Notes: generated by a model not told the origin, from the letters alone. Shown: positions 10,716-18,286, counted from the first letter of the stretch. The stretch is 64,000 nucleotides of DNA from Alphaproteobacteria bacterium (GCA_009995045.1 JAACQG010000005.1:166360-230359), one strand, 5' to 3'. Made by a program: numbers and translations.

Positions 10716-10824
10716 GTAATTTTGCCCGCTGGCGTCGTTAAAGGTGTTTTTTGCGGTTCGCATGTACCAAGCGTACATTTACGATCCTCAAAACATCTTT
10801 GCCTAGCCAGACAAGCAAAATTAC
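10716..10824 (+). repeat. Structured repeat, copy 2, downstream of groEL
   Basis: A 109-nt element beginning 7 bases after the groEL stop. Nested perfect or near-perfect stems are GTAATTTTGC (10716-10725) with GCAAAATTAC (10815-10824), CTGGC (10729) with GCCAG (10806-10810), AAAGGTGTTTT (10740-10750) with AAAACATCTTT (10790-10800), and apex ATGTAC-CAAGC-GTACAT (10762-10778). It shares TGGCGTCGTT and GCCTAGCCA with copy 1. Apex and outer stems differ from copy 1 by paired, compensatory changes, which argues that the fold is what is conserved. Confidence 0.8.
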
Positions 10825-10857
10825 TGCGCGTTTGTGAAATGCCCATTATAAATTCAC

Positions 10858-10897
10858 AAAAGGCCGTTCGGAGTATTTGATTCCGGCGGCCTTTTTT
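10858..10897 (+). terminator. Intrinsic terminator of groESL
   Basis: AAAGGCCG-TTCGGA and TCCGG-CGGCCTTTTTT form an imperfect hairpin around AGTATTTGAT, followed by a T run. It lies between groEL and the convergent XRE regulator gene. The reverse strand also has a short T run, so it may act in both directions. Confidence 0.85.
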
Positions 10898-10906
10898 ATG
10901 GTGTGG

Positions 10907-11569
10907 CTATTGCGCTTGCGCGGGTGGGGTGATGGCAACGCGATCCCATGCGATATTGAAGAGAATGCGAAAGCTTTCGGCAAATACGGGTTGGTCAATG
11001 ATTAGGATTTGGACGTTATCGTTGTCAAAATCGAAAAAGGCAATTTTTGATCCAAAGCTATGCAATGTTTTTTCATTAAACAGATCTTTTGGAAACCATC
11101 TATATTCGGCGAATGTATTGCCTATGAAGTCGTAATCTCCGTGCTTGATAATTATTTTATAGTGCATGCGGTGGCTGATTGCTGCCATGCGGGCTTTATG
11201 GTTTTCGTACCACTGCGTACCTAGCCATTGAATCAATCGGTCCGGCATTCCGTTAAATAAACAAATTTCATTGCATCCGTTATTTGCGTTTTCGTAAACC
11301 ATATCAAAAAATGTGCGTATTCCCTCTTGGCCGGATAGTTTTTGAACTGTGTTTTTATTTTCTTGGACGCCGTTATTGCTTAGAAATGTTAATCCATTAT
11401 TCTCAAAGAACGTTTGGGTTTTTTCTAGAGTTTTTGAACTGCCCGGGGATTGATCGTTTTCGATTCGCATGATGGTTTTGCGGGCGATGCCGAGCTTATC
11501 GGCGAGTTCTTTTTGGCTGAGATCGAGTAAAATCCGCGCCATGGCGATTTGTTTTCCTGATATTTTCAT
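10907..11569 (-). CDS. XRE-family regulator with C-terminal sensor-like domain (paralogue 1)
   Basis: A 220-residue regulator. Residues 5-60 form a Cro/CI-type helix-turn-helix (QKELADKLGIARKTIMRIEN). Residues 85-215 form a separate alpha/beta domain shared with the regulator at 13607-14257: common landmarks are a Leu/Ile-Cys-Leu-hydrophobic-Asn stretch, W-L-G-x-x-x-Y, FAEYR and an F-N-x-W ending. That domain probably senses a ligand or protein; its ligand is unknown. A 7-bp inverted repeat and the motif AAGTAACTT lie upstream. The gene is AT-richer than groEL next to it, consistent with an acquired module, and converges on groEL across a terminator. Confidence 0.85.
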   Translation of the reverse strand: MKISGKQIAMARILLDLSQKELADKLGIARKTIMRIENDQSPGSSKTLEKTQTFFENNGLTFLSNNGVQENKNTVQKLSGQEGIRTFFDMVYENANNGCNEICLFNGMPDRLIQWLGTQWYENHKARMAAISHRMHYKIIIKHGDYDFIGNTFAEYRWFPKDLFNEKTLHSFGSKIAFFDFDNDNVQILIIDQPVFAESFRILFNIAWDRVAITPPAQAQ

Positions 11570-11601
11570 GATGCATTTATCCTTATATTACCCGAGATGG
11601 G

Positions 11602-11621
11602 ACATTTAAGTTTCTAAATGT
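11602..11621. promoter_or_regulatory. Inverted repeat upstream of XRE regulator 1
   Basis: ACATTTA, spacer AGTTTC, TAAATGT: a perfect 7-bp dyad 33 bp upstream of the regulator start. The position suits autoregulation by the XRE protein. Assignment is inference from position and symmetry. Confidence 0.45.
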
Positions 11622-11649
11622 GACTTTATAGTATTATTTATGTACCTTC

Positions 11650-11697
11650 AAGTAACTTATTCTTGACTTGGTTATTTTATATGTCCTATATAGTTAC
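11650..11697 (+). promoter_or_regulatory. Candidate promoter with flanking operator half-sites
   Basis: TTGACT (11663-11668) and CTATAT/TATATA (11686-11692), 17-18 bp apart, make a sigma-70-like promoter for the gene at 11718. It is bracketed by AAGTAACTT (11650-11658) and AGTTAC (11692-11697), inverted relative to each other. AAGTAACTT also occurs upstream of the paralogous regulator (14362), which suggests a shared operator. Confidence 0.45.
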
Positions 11698-11717
11698 ATC
11701 AACCATAGGAGGTAAGG

Positions 11718-12086
11718 ATGTTACAGGCACAACAAAACCATCATGATTATGATGACTTCGCGAGGGCTATACAGGATAAGCCTCCTATTCATGATGCGGT
11801 TTCCAGTCGTGATTTTGAGGATTTTTTAAGCTCCAAGTATTTTTTACAGGCTGATTTGCAGCAGCGTCAGGAAGACCTAGAAGCGATGCGTGAGGTGACG
11901 CTGCGCATTCGCGAGCAGGTGCGTTCTATTATACGCTCGTTGAGGGGGTGGCAAGCTAGCCATACATCTTTTCACAACACGACGCGATTGCGTTATTCCG
12001 CGTATGAAGGCGCGCTATGCTATTCTGATCTGCGTCGCCATTGGGCGTATTACCGCCATGCGATGCGTGAGCTTAGTGAGTGGTAA
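11718..12086 (+). CDS. Small protein of unknown function in XRE island
   Basis: A 122-residue protein, predicted mostly helical and charged, with a likely coiled stretch around residues 45-78 (QRQEDLEAMREV and following). The C-terminal third is rich in Arg, Tyr and Trp (LRRHWAYYRHAMRE). It has a strong start: AGGAGG 7 bases before ATG, and a plausible promoter upstream. It is divergent from XRE regulator 1 and converges with the formyltransferase-like gene, whose stop lies 6 bp away. No signal peptide or known domain is seen. It may be a target of the adjacent regulator. Confidence 0.75.
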   Translation: MLQAQQNHHDYDDFARAIQDKPPIHDAVSSRDFEDFLSSKYFLQADLQQRQEDLEAMREVTLRIREQVRSIIRSLRGWQASHTSFHNTTRLRYSAYEGALCYSDLRRHWAYYRHAMRELSEW

Positions 12087-12092
12087 AATGAA

Positions 12093-13583
12093 TTATGCCC
12101 AATTTTGTCCTGGGGAAGGTTGATCAGCTGCTGGAGGTTGGACGTTATCATTGCTTGTTCCTTTATGATGAAGGCTATTTCGTGCCACTTTTCTATCAGA
12201 ATAAGCCTCGTCAATACGTTCTTCTACCCTCGCTGCTAAAGCTGTTCCTGGTATTACAAAGCCCGGGGTTCCTGTTTCTGGATCTCCAAAAATTATCTTA
12301 TGGAAATGCTTTTTACTTGAAATCTTTCCACCCAACCTTTGAAAGTCATCTAACGCGGGAACATCGTTTTCTAAAATTGCTTTTTTAGCTTCATCTGACA
12401 TGTATGATGGAGGGCTAGAGTCTGGGCCAGGATAGCTATGATAAGTTGTTTTCTGTAGCTCTTGTTCCTGACCTTTTAGGTTAAGTCCTAGTTTATAAGC
12501 CGCTGCTAATGCAAGAGTTGACTTTACAATCATTTCTTCCATTGCAAAATAATTTTCCCACACTGGTTTTCCTAAGTCTATGGGTACTTTATTTTGCGCT
12601 ATTAAAATTCTATCTCCAGTGTCAAAGCGCGGTTCAATATGGTGGATCATTCCATTGAGATACGGATCAACTCTATCCTCAGCTTCTGGGTTATCTTTAG
12701 AGTATTGAACGCAAATATCGGCTATTTCTTGGGCTGTGTGATCTTCATGGTCTATGCCAAGCTTCTCCATTAATTTTAGCATGTGGTATTGTTGCCAAAA
12801 TGGAGGGATAACACCATGATGTTGTATTGAGGGGTGGATATTTGTTACAAGACCTCTGCGTTGACCGTTATCAATTTTCCCTCCTTGCTTACTGTGTACT
12901 TCGTGGAAGTATGGGCTAGTAAAGCATGTGGATTTAACATGGCCCGCACCTTCTCCCCATTGCGTTTTTTTGCCGTCTTGGCTTACTTGGCTGAAATTTT
13001 CTATAAAAGGTCGGCCTACGCGATTATAAAGGCGAAACGTGTGTACTATACCAACGCTTTTTTCTGGTGATCCAACATAACTTCTGATTTCTGGATCGTT
13101 AACGCTATTGATTCCGCTGAATAATTTGCTGATTTGGGGGGCTTGCGCTAAATGTCCAGGCGTTAAAAACTGTCCCACATTTGATGCGCTGTTACTTAAT
13201 GTTGGAAGGACAACCTGATTGAATACTTGGTTTTGAAATGTGTATTCTCCAAGTTGTTCATGCTTAGGCTCTGATGTGGGTACTTTGTATTGAGCCACTA
13301 GGAAAACTGGATTAAATCCCATTTCTTTTAATGGCTTATAAATTCTATTGGCTACGCGAATTGTTAGTGGGTCTGGGCTAATCATGAAGTCAAAAACAGG
13401 TCTTGGTCGTTCGGCCGATGGGGTCGTTTCAACCTCTTCGGATAGCTTTATTAGTGCGTCTGCTGATATGTTGAATGTATTGCCAGCTGCCGCTGAAAAT
13501 TCTCCGTCAGAGATCAAGGTTTTGAGAGTGGCAACTTCGGCGTGAAGTTGCTGTTCTGCTATTGTTGGAAAATCATCTAACAT
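12093..13583 (-). CDS. Divergent formyltransferase-fold protein
   Basis: A 496-residue protein that I place tentatively in the formyltransferase superfamily (methionyl-tRNA, GAR and sugar formyltransferases). The signature triad can be laid out as Asn248 and His250 in TNIHPSIQHHG, matching the family NxHPSLLP, and Asp321 in IHHIEPRFDTGDRI, matching VHxVxxxxDTGPII, followed by IAQNKVPI. The gap between His250 and Asp321 is about 35 residues longer than usual. An N-terminal Rossmann-like part covers about residues 60-180; the C-terminus is a disordered Ser/Pro/Asn-rich tail. It lies 23 bp after XRE regulator 2, probably co-transcribed. Substrate unknown; the family call is inference. Confidence 0.55.
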   Translation of the reverse strand: MLDDFPTIAEQQLHAEVATLKTLISDGEFSAAAGNTFNISADALIKLSEEVETTPSAERPRPVFDFMISPDPLTIRVANRIYKPLKEMGFNPVFLVAQYKVPTSEPKHEQLGEYTFQNQVFNQVVLPTLSNSASNVGQFLTPGHLAQAPQISKLFSGINSVNDPEIRSYVGSPEKSVGIVHTFRLYNRVGRPFIENFSQVSQDGKKTQWGEGAGHVKSTCFTSPYFHEVHSKQGGKIDNGQRRGLVTNIHPSIQHHGVIPPFWQQYHMLKLMEKLGIDHEDHTAQEIADICVQYSKDNPEAEDRVDPYLNGMIHHIEPRFDTGDRILIAQNKVPIDLGKPVWENYFAMEEMIVKSTLALAAAYKLGLNLKGQEQELQKTTYHSYPGPDSSPPSYMSDEAKKAILENDVPALDDFQRLGGKISSKKHFHKIIFGDPETGTPGFVIPGTALAARVEERIDEAYSDRKVARNSLHHKGTSNDNVQPPAADQPSPGQNWA

Positions 13584-13606
13584 TGTGAATTACTCTATAT
13601 ACTCGT

Positions 13607-14257
13607 TTAGTTACTCAATTTTTTTGTTGCGTTCTCCCAGGTGAGATTAAAAAGTGTTTTAAAGCCATCTGTGAAAAATTTATTTTTGAGGATGCGTATT
13701 GAAACGCTATTATCTTGGAAGTTTATGAATGCTAAATTCTGATCGTATGCATATATAGATTGGTCATTAAACATTTCGTCTGGGATTAACCTGTATTCTG
13801 CAAATTCGCTTGAAATGAGGTTAGTCTCGCTTTCTTTCGTTGTGATACGGAACTCAAAATTATTGGTAATTTCAGACATTAGTTTGTTGCGTTCTTTATA
13901 TACTTCCTCACCTAGCCATTTTGTCCAGTTGGCGGGTTTAGCGTTATGAAGGCATATTAAGCCGCCAGTCTCGGTCGCTGTGTTATAAATTTCATCCATT
14001 AATTGCATAAACCCGGCGCGACCTTCTAGTAGGCGAACTTCATCTGTGCGTTTCTTCACACCTGTGTTATCAATAAACTCAACATCGGCGGCGTCGAAGG
14101 CGGCTTCGATTTTGGCTATGGTTTTGCTGTTGGGTTGGTTTGTGCCGTTTTCGATGCGGGCGATCCCTGTTTGTGAGAGGTCGGCTCTTTCGGCGAGGTC
14201 ATGCTGGCTCCATCCCAATAGGGCACGAGCGGCTCTGATTTGTTCAAGTGTAGGCAT
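13607..14257 (-). CDS. XRE-family regulator with C-terminal sensor-like domain (paralogue 2)
   Basis: A 216-residue paralogue of the regulator at 10907-11569. The N-terminal helix-turn-helix spans about residues 5-58 (QHDLAERADLSQTGIARIEN). The C-terminal domain carries the same landmarks as paralogue 1: LICLHN, WTKWLG, a FAEYR stretch and FNLTWEN near the end. It is transcribed toward the formyltransferase-like gene 23 bp downstream and likely regulates it, or senses its substrate. AAGTAACTT lies 105 bp upstream of its start. Two such regulators flanking one enzyme-like gene suggest duplication within an accessory module. Confidence 0.85.
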   Translation of the reverse strand: MPTLEQIRAARALLGWSQHDLAERADLSQTGIARIENGTNQPNSKTIAKIEAAFDAADVEFIDNTGVKKRTDEVRLLEGRAGFMQLMDEIYNTATETGGLICLHNAKPANWTKWLGEEVYKERNKLMSEITNNFEFRITTKESETNLISSEFAEYRLIPDEMFNDQSIYAYDQNLAFINFQDNSVSIRILKNKFFTDGFKTLFNLTWENATKKLSN

Positions 14258-14395
14258 ATCGACCTTTAATAAGATTGGTTGTTTAAGCGTGACAAATTAA
14301 TAGTGATTTTTTTATGGCTTGTCCAGTGGTAAATTTATATGTAAACAATTTTTTTATATTTAAGTAACTTTTCTACTTTTTTTATATCTTTTTTA

Positions 14396-14424
14396 TTGAC
14401 AGCAACCTTCAAATTCACTACTTA
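14396..14424 (+). promoter_or_regulatory. Candidate sigma-70 promoter for short RNA
   Basis: A perfect -35 TTGACA (14396-14401), a 17-bp spacer and TACTTA (14419-14424). No coding gene follows before the terminator at 14490, so it would drive a short non-coding transcript. Confidence 0.4.
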
Positions 14425-14430
14425 ATGTAT

Positions 14431-14527
14431 TCAAGGACATAAATTATACATAATAATTCGTGTCTTTAATCCCCACACACGAAACTTACAAGCCGGTATG
14501 GAGCAATCCACACCGGCTTTTCTTTTA
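14431..14527 (+). ncRNA. Putative small RNA ending in intrinsic terminator
   Basis: About 95 nt between the promoter-like pair at 14396 and an intrinsic terminator. The terminator stem is AAGCCGGT-A-TGGA, loop GCAA, TCCA-C-ACCGGCTT, followed by TTCTTTT. The interior contains no start codon with a ribosome binding site. The gene on the left is transcribed away and mutM starts beyond the terminator, so the terminator has no other obvious client. Function and true 5' end are unknown. Confidence 0.4.
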
Positions 14528-14620
14528 TCTTGTCTGCGCCGTGAGATGCTTTTGATGATAACTCCTATTGTGCTGATAGATTTGTCTTGAAAGCTTTCTG
14601 TCTTGGCTTACATTTCAAAT

Positions 14621-15457
14621 ATGCCTGAACTTCCGGAAGTAGAAATTGTTAAGCGCGGCCTTGAAGGGGCGCTGCTTGTTGATGGTGTGGGGGCGCGTAT
14701 TGATACGCTCACTTTTAATCGTCCTAATTTGCGGGTTTTGCTGCCTGTGCATTTGCCAGACGCCCTGAAAGGGCAGCGTTTTTCTTCATTTACCCGTCGT
14801 GGAAAATATGTGGTTGCGTTTGTTGAGAGCGGGGCGGGGTTTATTTTGCATTTGGGCATGTCGGGCGTGGTTAAGATTATTCCGAAAGATGAGCGTTATA
14901 TACCGGCTAAACATGATCATGTTGTGTTTAAAATGGATGATGGTGGCCACGTGGTTTTTAATGATCCTCGACGTTTTGGCTTTTTAAAGGCGACTACGCG
15001 TGATGATTGGCAATTTGATGATTCCTTTAGGGGGATGGGGCCTGAGCCGCTTTCTAATGGCTTTAATGGGCCAATTTTGGCCGAAAGATTAAAGGGGCGC
15101 AGCGGCCCGATTAAAACGGCGTTGCTCGATCAGAAAATTGTGGCGGGTGTGGGGAATATATATGCGTGTGAGGCGCTTTACATGGCGGGGATATCGCCCA
15201 AGCGTTCAGCGGGGAGTGTTCAGGGCAAGCGGGCGGAGCGTTTAGCGGCGGCTATTGTGGATGTGCTTACACGGGCAATAGAATCGGGTGGGAGCAGTCT
15301 TAAGGATTATTATCAAGCCGATGGATCCTTGGGATATTTTCAGCATTCTTTTAAGGTGTATGATAGAGAAGGTGATATTGTAGATGGTAAACACCCTGTT
15401 GTACGCATTGTGCAGTCGGGGCGATCAACCTTTTATTGCCCCGCGAAACAACGATGA
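14621..15457 (+). CDS. mutM: Formamidopyrimidine-DNA glycosylase MutM with degenerate zinc finger
   Basis: A 278-residue base-excision repair enzyme that removes oxidised purines such as 8-oxoguanine. The catalytic N-terminus (mature Pro1-Glu2) is MPELPEVE, and the beta-elimination lysine is in RRGKYV near residue 57. The helix-two-turn-helix region (VAGVGNIYACEALY) is intact. The C-terminal zinc finger is not: where most homologues have CxxC twice, only one cysteine remains (FYCPAKQR), and the first pair is replaced by IVDGKH. A zincless finger is known in some eukaryotic relatives. I start at MPELPEVE because Pro must follow Met; six codons upstream are open. The next gene, 50 bp on, encodes a secreted protein. 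Confidence 0.95.
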   Translation: MPELPEVEIVKRGLEGALLVDGVGARIDTLTFNRPNLRVLLPVHLPDALKGQRFSSFTRRGKYVVAFVESGAGFILHLGMSGVVKIIPKDERYIPAKHDHVVFKMDDGGHVVFNDPRRFGFLKATTRDDWQFDDSFRGMGPEPLSNGFNGPILAERLKGRSGPIKTALLDQKIVAGVGNIYACEALYMAGISPKRSAGSVQGKRAERLAAAIVDVLTRAIESGGSSLKDYYQADGSLGYFQHSFKVYDREGDIVDGKHPVVRIVQSGRSTFYCPAKQR

Positions 15458-15507
15458 GTGCGTAGAATAAGCACAGGGGATAATAGTCAGGATAAAGCAG
15501 GAATATT

Positions 15508-15879
15508 ATGAAACAGGTCTTTATATTTTTATGTGTGATGTTGGTATGTGGTTCTTATATTGCCTCCGCATCGGCGCAGGATTTCTTTAACAGCGTGCCT
15601 GATATACCGCTTATGGATGGATTGGTTGAGATTGAAGACCAGGCGCTAAGCTTTGATAAGCCTGAGGGGCGTATTGTTATTGGCGCGGCTTCTATCGGGG
15701 CGGATATTGACGATTCGCAGCTTCTATCCTACTATCAGCGGGCGTTACCGCAATTTGGATGGCGCGCCGTTTCAACGTCTTCTTATGTGCGGAATGATGA
15801 GACACTCGATATTTCCATCACAGAGCGTGAAGCATCAGCCGGGTCTGATAGAATAATGGAGATTATAATTACGCCATAA
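15508..15879 (+). CDS. Small secreted protein of unknown function
   Basis: A 123-residue protein with a clear Sec signal peptide: a hydrophobic core at residues 4-16 and a likely cleavage after ASASAQ near residue 24. The mature part is about 100 residues with alternating hydrophobic residues suggesting beta strands, and contains LLSYYQRALPQFGW, a pattern seen in small periplasmic proteins that measure or bind something at the envelope. I cannot name a family. It is located between mutM and the rpsT promoter, on the same strand, with a GCAGGA ribosome binding site. Confidence 0.75.
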   Translation: MKQVFIFLCVMLVCGSYIASASAQDFFNSVPDIPLMDGLVEIEDQALSFDKPEGRIVIGAASIGADIDDSQLLSYYQRALPQFGWRAVSTSSYVRNDETLDISITEREASAGSDRIMEIIITP

Positions 15880-15946
15880 AGTATTGAACTATATTGAGAG
15901 TTCGAAACGGGGTGGACATTTTAATAAAAACTTTGTGGTAAATTGC

Positions 15947-15976
15947 TTGACAACGCTGTGGATAAGCGCGTAGAAC
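15947..15976 (+). promoter_or_regulatory. Promoter of rpsT overlapping a perfect DnaA box
   Basis: A consensus -35 TTGACA (15947-15952) and a weak -10 TAGAAC (15971-15976) frame the sequence TGTGGATAA (15957-15965), the exact reverse complement of the DnaA box TTATCCACA. DnaA binding here would occlude RNA polymerase and could tie rpsT, and any read-through into dnaA, to DnaA levels. Confidence 0.55.
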
Positions 15977-16013
15977 TGCGCAATCTGATTTTAGAAATTT
16001 AAGGAAGTAACTC

Positions 16014-16274
16014 ATGGCTAATCATGCTTCATCAAAGAAAAGAATTCGTAGAAACGATGCACGCGCAGTTGTTAATGGCGCGCGCCGCAGTCGTATCCGT
16101 ACATTTGTTAAAAAAGTAGAAACTGCTATTGAAGCAGGATCAGCGAAAGATGCACAAAGCGCATTACAAGCTGCTCAACCAGAATTACAACGCGGCGTTG
16201 CAAAAGGTATCTATCACAAGAATACTGTTTCCCGTAAAATTTCGCGTCTTTCAGCGCGTATCAAAGCTCTTTAA
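16014..16274 (+). CDS. rpsT: 30S ribosomal protein S20
   Basis: An 86-residue basic protein of the small ribosomal subunit body, matching the family throughout ([16 protein letters not shown] start, [23 protein letters not shown] end). An AAGGAAG ribosome binding site precedes the ATG. It sits directly upstream of dnaA, as in many alphaproteobacteria, with a 511-bp gap. Confidence 0.98.
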   Translation: MANHASSKKRIRRNDARAVVNGARRSRIRTFVKKVETAIEAGSAKDAQSALQAAQPELQRGVAKGIYHKNTVSRKISRLSARIKAL

Positions 16275-16785
16275 TTAAGCTTTCATAGCGACGCCGTATT
16301 ATGCGGCGGTCGCTAAAAAAAATACACATTAATGCACTTTTTAGGCTCGTTAAAATCTTAACGGGCCTTAGTCACGTGCGGCTTTTCACGCCGTGAACAA
16401 TTATTTCTTTTTTGTATTTTCACTGTATGTTCTCATTGCGTTGGGTCGAATAATTGTTGTAGTTTGAATTTATCAGCAGGGCGTTAATAGAAATATTAAT
16501 AAAAAGATCCGAATGGGTCGTTTGTTGATTACATATGTGTGCAAAAATACCTAGAATTGGTAATTTTGTTGCGTGTGTAAATGTGGGGAAACTGTCTCAA
16601 GCCTATGCTCCTAGTAGAGCGCGCTTCAGAATTGTAGCCTGTATAAATATTAAAATCGTTGTTTGAAAAACCTTTGTTGGGGCTTTAATGGCCATTCCGC
16701 AAACCCTTTTTCTTTGCCTGCGTTTCGTGTGTTGGCCCCCGGTTTTTATGCGTTTTAAACAACAACACTTTTGAATGAGGAGAAA
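16275..16785. other. Long leader region between rpsT and dnaA
   Basis: About 510 bp without a credible gene. It contains three hairpins: 16287-16314 (AGCGAC-GCCG with CGGC-GGTCGCT, followed by As, so not a terminator), 16344-16367 and 16372-16395 (TCACG-GCG with CGC-CGTGA, one bulge). The second half, about 16400-16740, is AT-rich with no strong DnaA box. This is the expected place for the dnaA promoter and a structured leader. I do not see enough DnaA boxes to call oriC. Confidence 0.5.
16344..16367 (+). terminator. Hairpin, probable rpsT terminator or attenuator
   Basis: GGCTCGTTAA, loop AATC, TTAACGGGCC: a 10-bp stem with one G-T pair, 70 bp after the rpsT stop. The tract after it is only TTAG, so termination would be inefficient and read-through into dnaA is possible. 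Confidence 0.45.
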
Positions 16786-18225
16786 ATGAGTATGTCAGAC
16801 ATCGGAACTAAGACCGTTGCATTGATTAAAGAGAATGCTGAGTATCAGGAAGCGTCTTTAAAGCCATCAAAGGAAATTATGAAGGTTTGGAAGAAAGTGC
16901 ATTCTGATATGCGCTCTGAGTTCGGTGAGGCAGTGTTTCGTAGCTGGTTGAAGCCTTTATCTCTTCAGGCTTTTTATCACGGTACTATGGAGGTTTCTGT
17001 TCCCACTCGCTTTATGCGTGACTGGATTCAAAATCACTATTCTGACCGCATCCTTGCGATGTGTGCAGAGGCTTCTGAAGACATTAAGCGTTTACAGATT
17101 GTTGTTGTTCAGGGCGCGATTTTAGATGATATCGAAGAAGCCCCAATGAATTCTGCACCTGCTAAGGCAAACCAGAATGAGCAAAGAGAAATGCTTGCCG
17201 AGGTGTCTTCACCGCTTGATGAGCGTTTCAAATTTGAAAATTTCGTTGTTGGTAAGCCTAATGCGCTTGCGCATGCTGCGGCGCGGCGCGTTGTTGAAAG
17301 CGATGTTTTGCCATTTAACCCGCTCTTTATCTATGGTGGTGTTGGTCTTGGTAAGACGCATTTGATGCACGCAATTGCGCATGCTCTTCAAGAGCAACAG
17401 CCAGAAAAGACAGTGATGTATCTTTCTGCCGAGAAGTTTATGTATCAATTCGTTAAGGCGCTTCGCTCTGATTCTGCGATGAACTTTAAAGAAATGTTCC
17501 GCAGCGTTGATGTGTTGATGATTGATGATATTCAATTTATCGCTGGTAAAGAATCGACACAGGAAGAGTTCTTCCACACGTTCAACGCACTTGTTGATCA
17601 AAACAAACAGATCATTATCTCCGCTGATAAGGCGCCTGGTGACCTTACCGGCATTGATGAGCGTCTTCGTTCACGTCTTGCATGGGGTTTGGTTGCGGAT
17701 ATTCACCCGACAACGTATGATTTGCGTCTTGGCATTTTGCGCACAAAGCGCGAGCAGCTTGGCGCGGATGTTCCTGATAGTGTGCTTGAGTTTTTGGCGC
17801 TTAAGGTGACAAGCAATGTGCGTGAGCTTGAAGGGGCGTTGAACCGAATCGTTGCGCATGCTGATGTTTCAAAGGCTGTGATTACACTCGAAAGCACGCA
17901 AGATGTCCTCCAAGACTTGCTCCGTGCGCATGATCGCCGCATCACGATTGATGAAATTCAGCGTAAAGTGGCTGAGCATTACAATCTTCGTCTGACTGAT
18001 ATGCATTCTGCGCGTCGCGCACGCAATGTTGCCCGTCCGCGTCAGGTTGCGATGTATCTTGCCAAGCAATTAACCGCGCGTTCATTGCCGGAAATTGGCC
18101 GTAAATTTGGTGGCCGTGACCATACAACTGTTATGCATGCCGTGCGTAAGGTTGAGGAATTGATCGAAGAAGATGCGCAAATCGCACAAGACGTAGATGT
18201 CGTGCGCCGCGCTTTGACTGGCTGA
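16786..18225 (+). CDS. dnaA: Chromosomal replication initiator DnaA
   Basis: The replication initiator, about 479 residues. Domain I lies around residues 25-95 (FGEAVFRSWLKPL), followed by a short linker, the AAA+ domain with Walker A GGVGLGKTH near residue 190 and Walker B DVLMIDDIQF, and the C-terminal DNA-binding domain with the signature GGRDHTTVMHAV. I give the ATG at 16786; GAGGAG is only 3 bases before it, and the next ATG (16792) has the better spacing of 9, so that may be the real start. An unusual feature is that dnaN is 7 kb away, separated by biotin genes. Confidence 0.98.
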   Translation: MSMSDIGTKTVALIKENAEYQEASLKPSKEIMKVWKKVHSDMRSEFGEAVFRSWLKPLSLQAFYHGTMEVSVPTRFMRDWIQNHYSDRILAMCAEASEDIKRLQIVVVQGAILDDIEEAPMNSAPAKANQNEQREMLAEVSSPLDERFKFENFVVGKPNALAHAAARRVVESDVLPFNPLFIYGGVGLGKTHLMHAIAHALQEQQPEKTVMYLSAEKFMYQFVKALRSDSAMNFKEMFRSVDVLMIDDIQFIAGKESTQEEFFHTFNALVDQNKQIIISADKAPGDLTGIDERLRSRLAWGLVADIHPTTYDLRLGILRTKREQLGADVPDSVLEFLALKVTSNVRELEGALNRIVAHADVSKAVITLESTQDVLQDLLRAHDRRITIDEIQRKVAEHYNLRLTDMHSARRARNVARPRQVAMYLAKQLTARSLPEIGRKFGGRDHTTVMHAVRKVEELIEEDAQIAQDVDVVRRALTG

Positions 18226-18286
18226 TAATGCGCCTAGTCAAAGCTGTTAACCCGTCTTTTTGGCAGGTTGTAGTTTGATAGTTTTT

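Larger units (their letters stand above)
14258..14620. other. AT-rich intergenic region between XRE regulator 2 and mutM
   Basis: No gene-sized frame is credible here. The region holds the AAGTAACTT motif (14362-14370), a -35/-10-like pair (14396-14424) and a perfect hairpin terminator (14490-14527) on the + strand, together suggesting an independent short transcript. The last 90 bases are the mutM leader; no other signal is seen there. Confidence 0.6.

Noticed and set aside
16287-16320. Hairpin after rpsT as an intrinsic terminator
   Set aside because: The stem is followed by an A run rather than a T run on the + strand, and the T run on the minus strand precedes the stem.
16275-16785. Replication origin in the rpsT-dnaA gap
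   Set aside because: No cluster of DnaA boxes; the only perfect box (15957-15965) lies upstream of rpsT within a promoter. GC-skew data would be needed.
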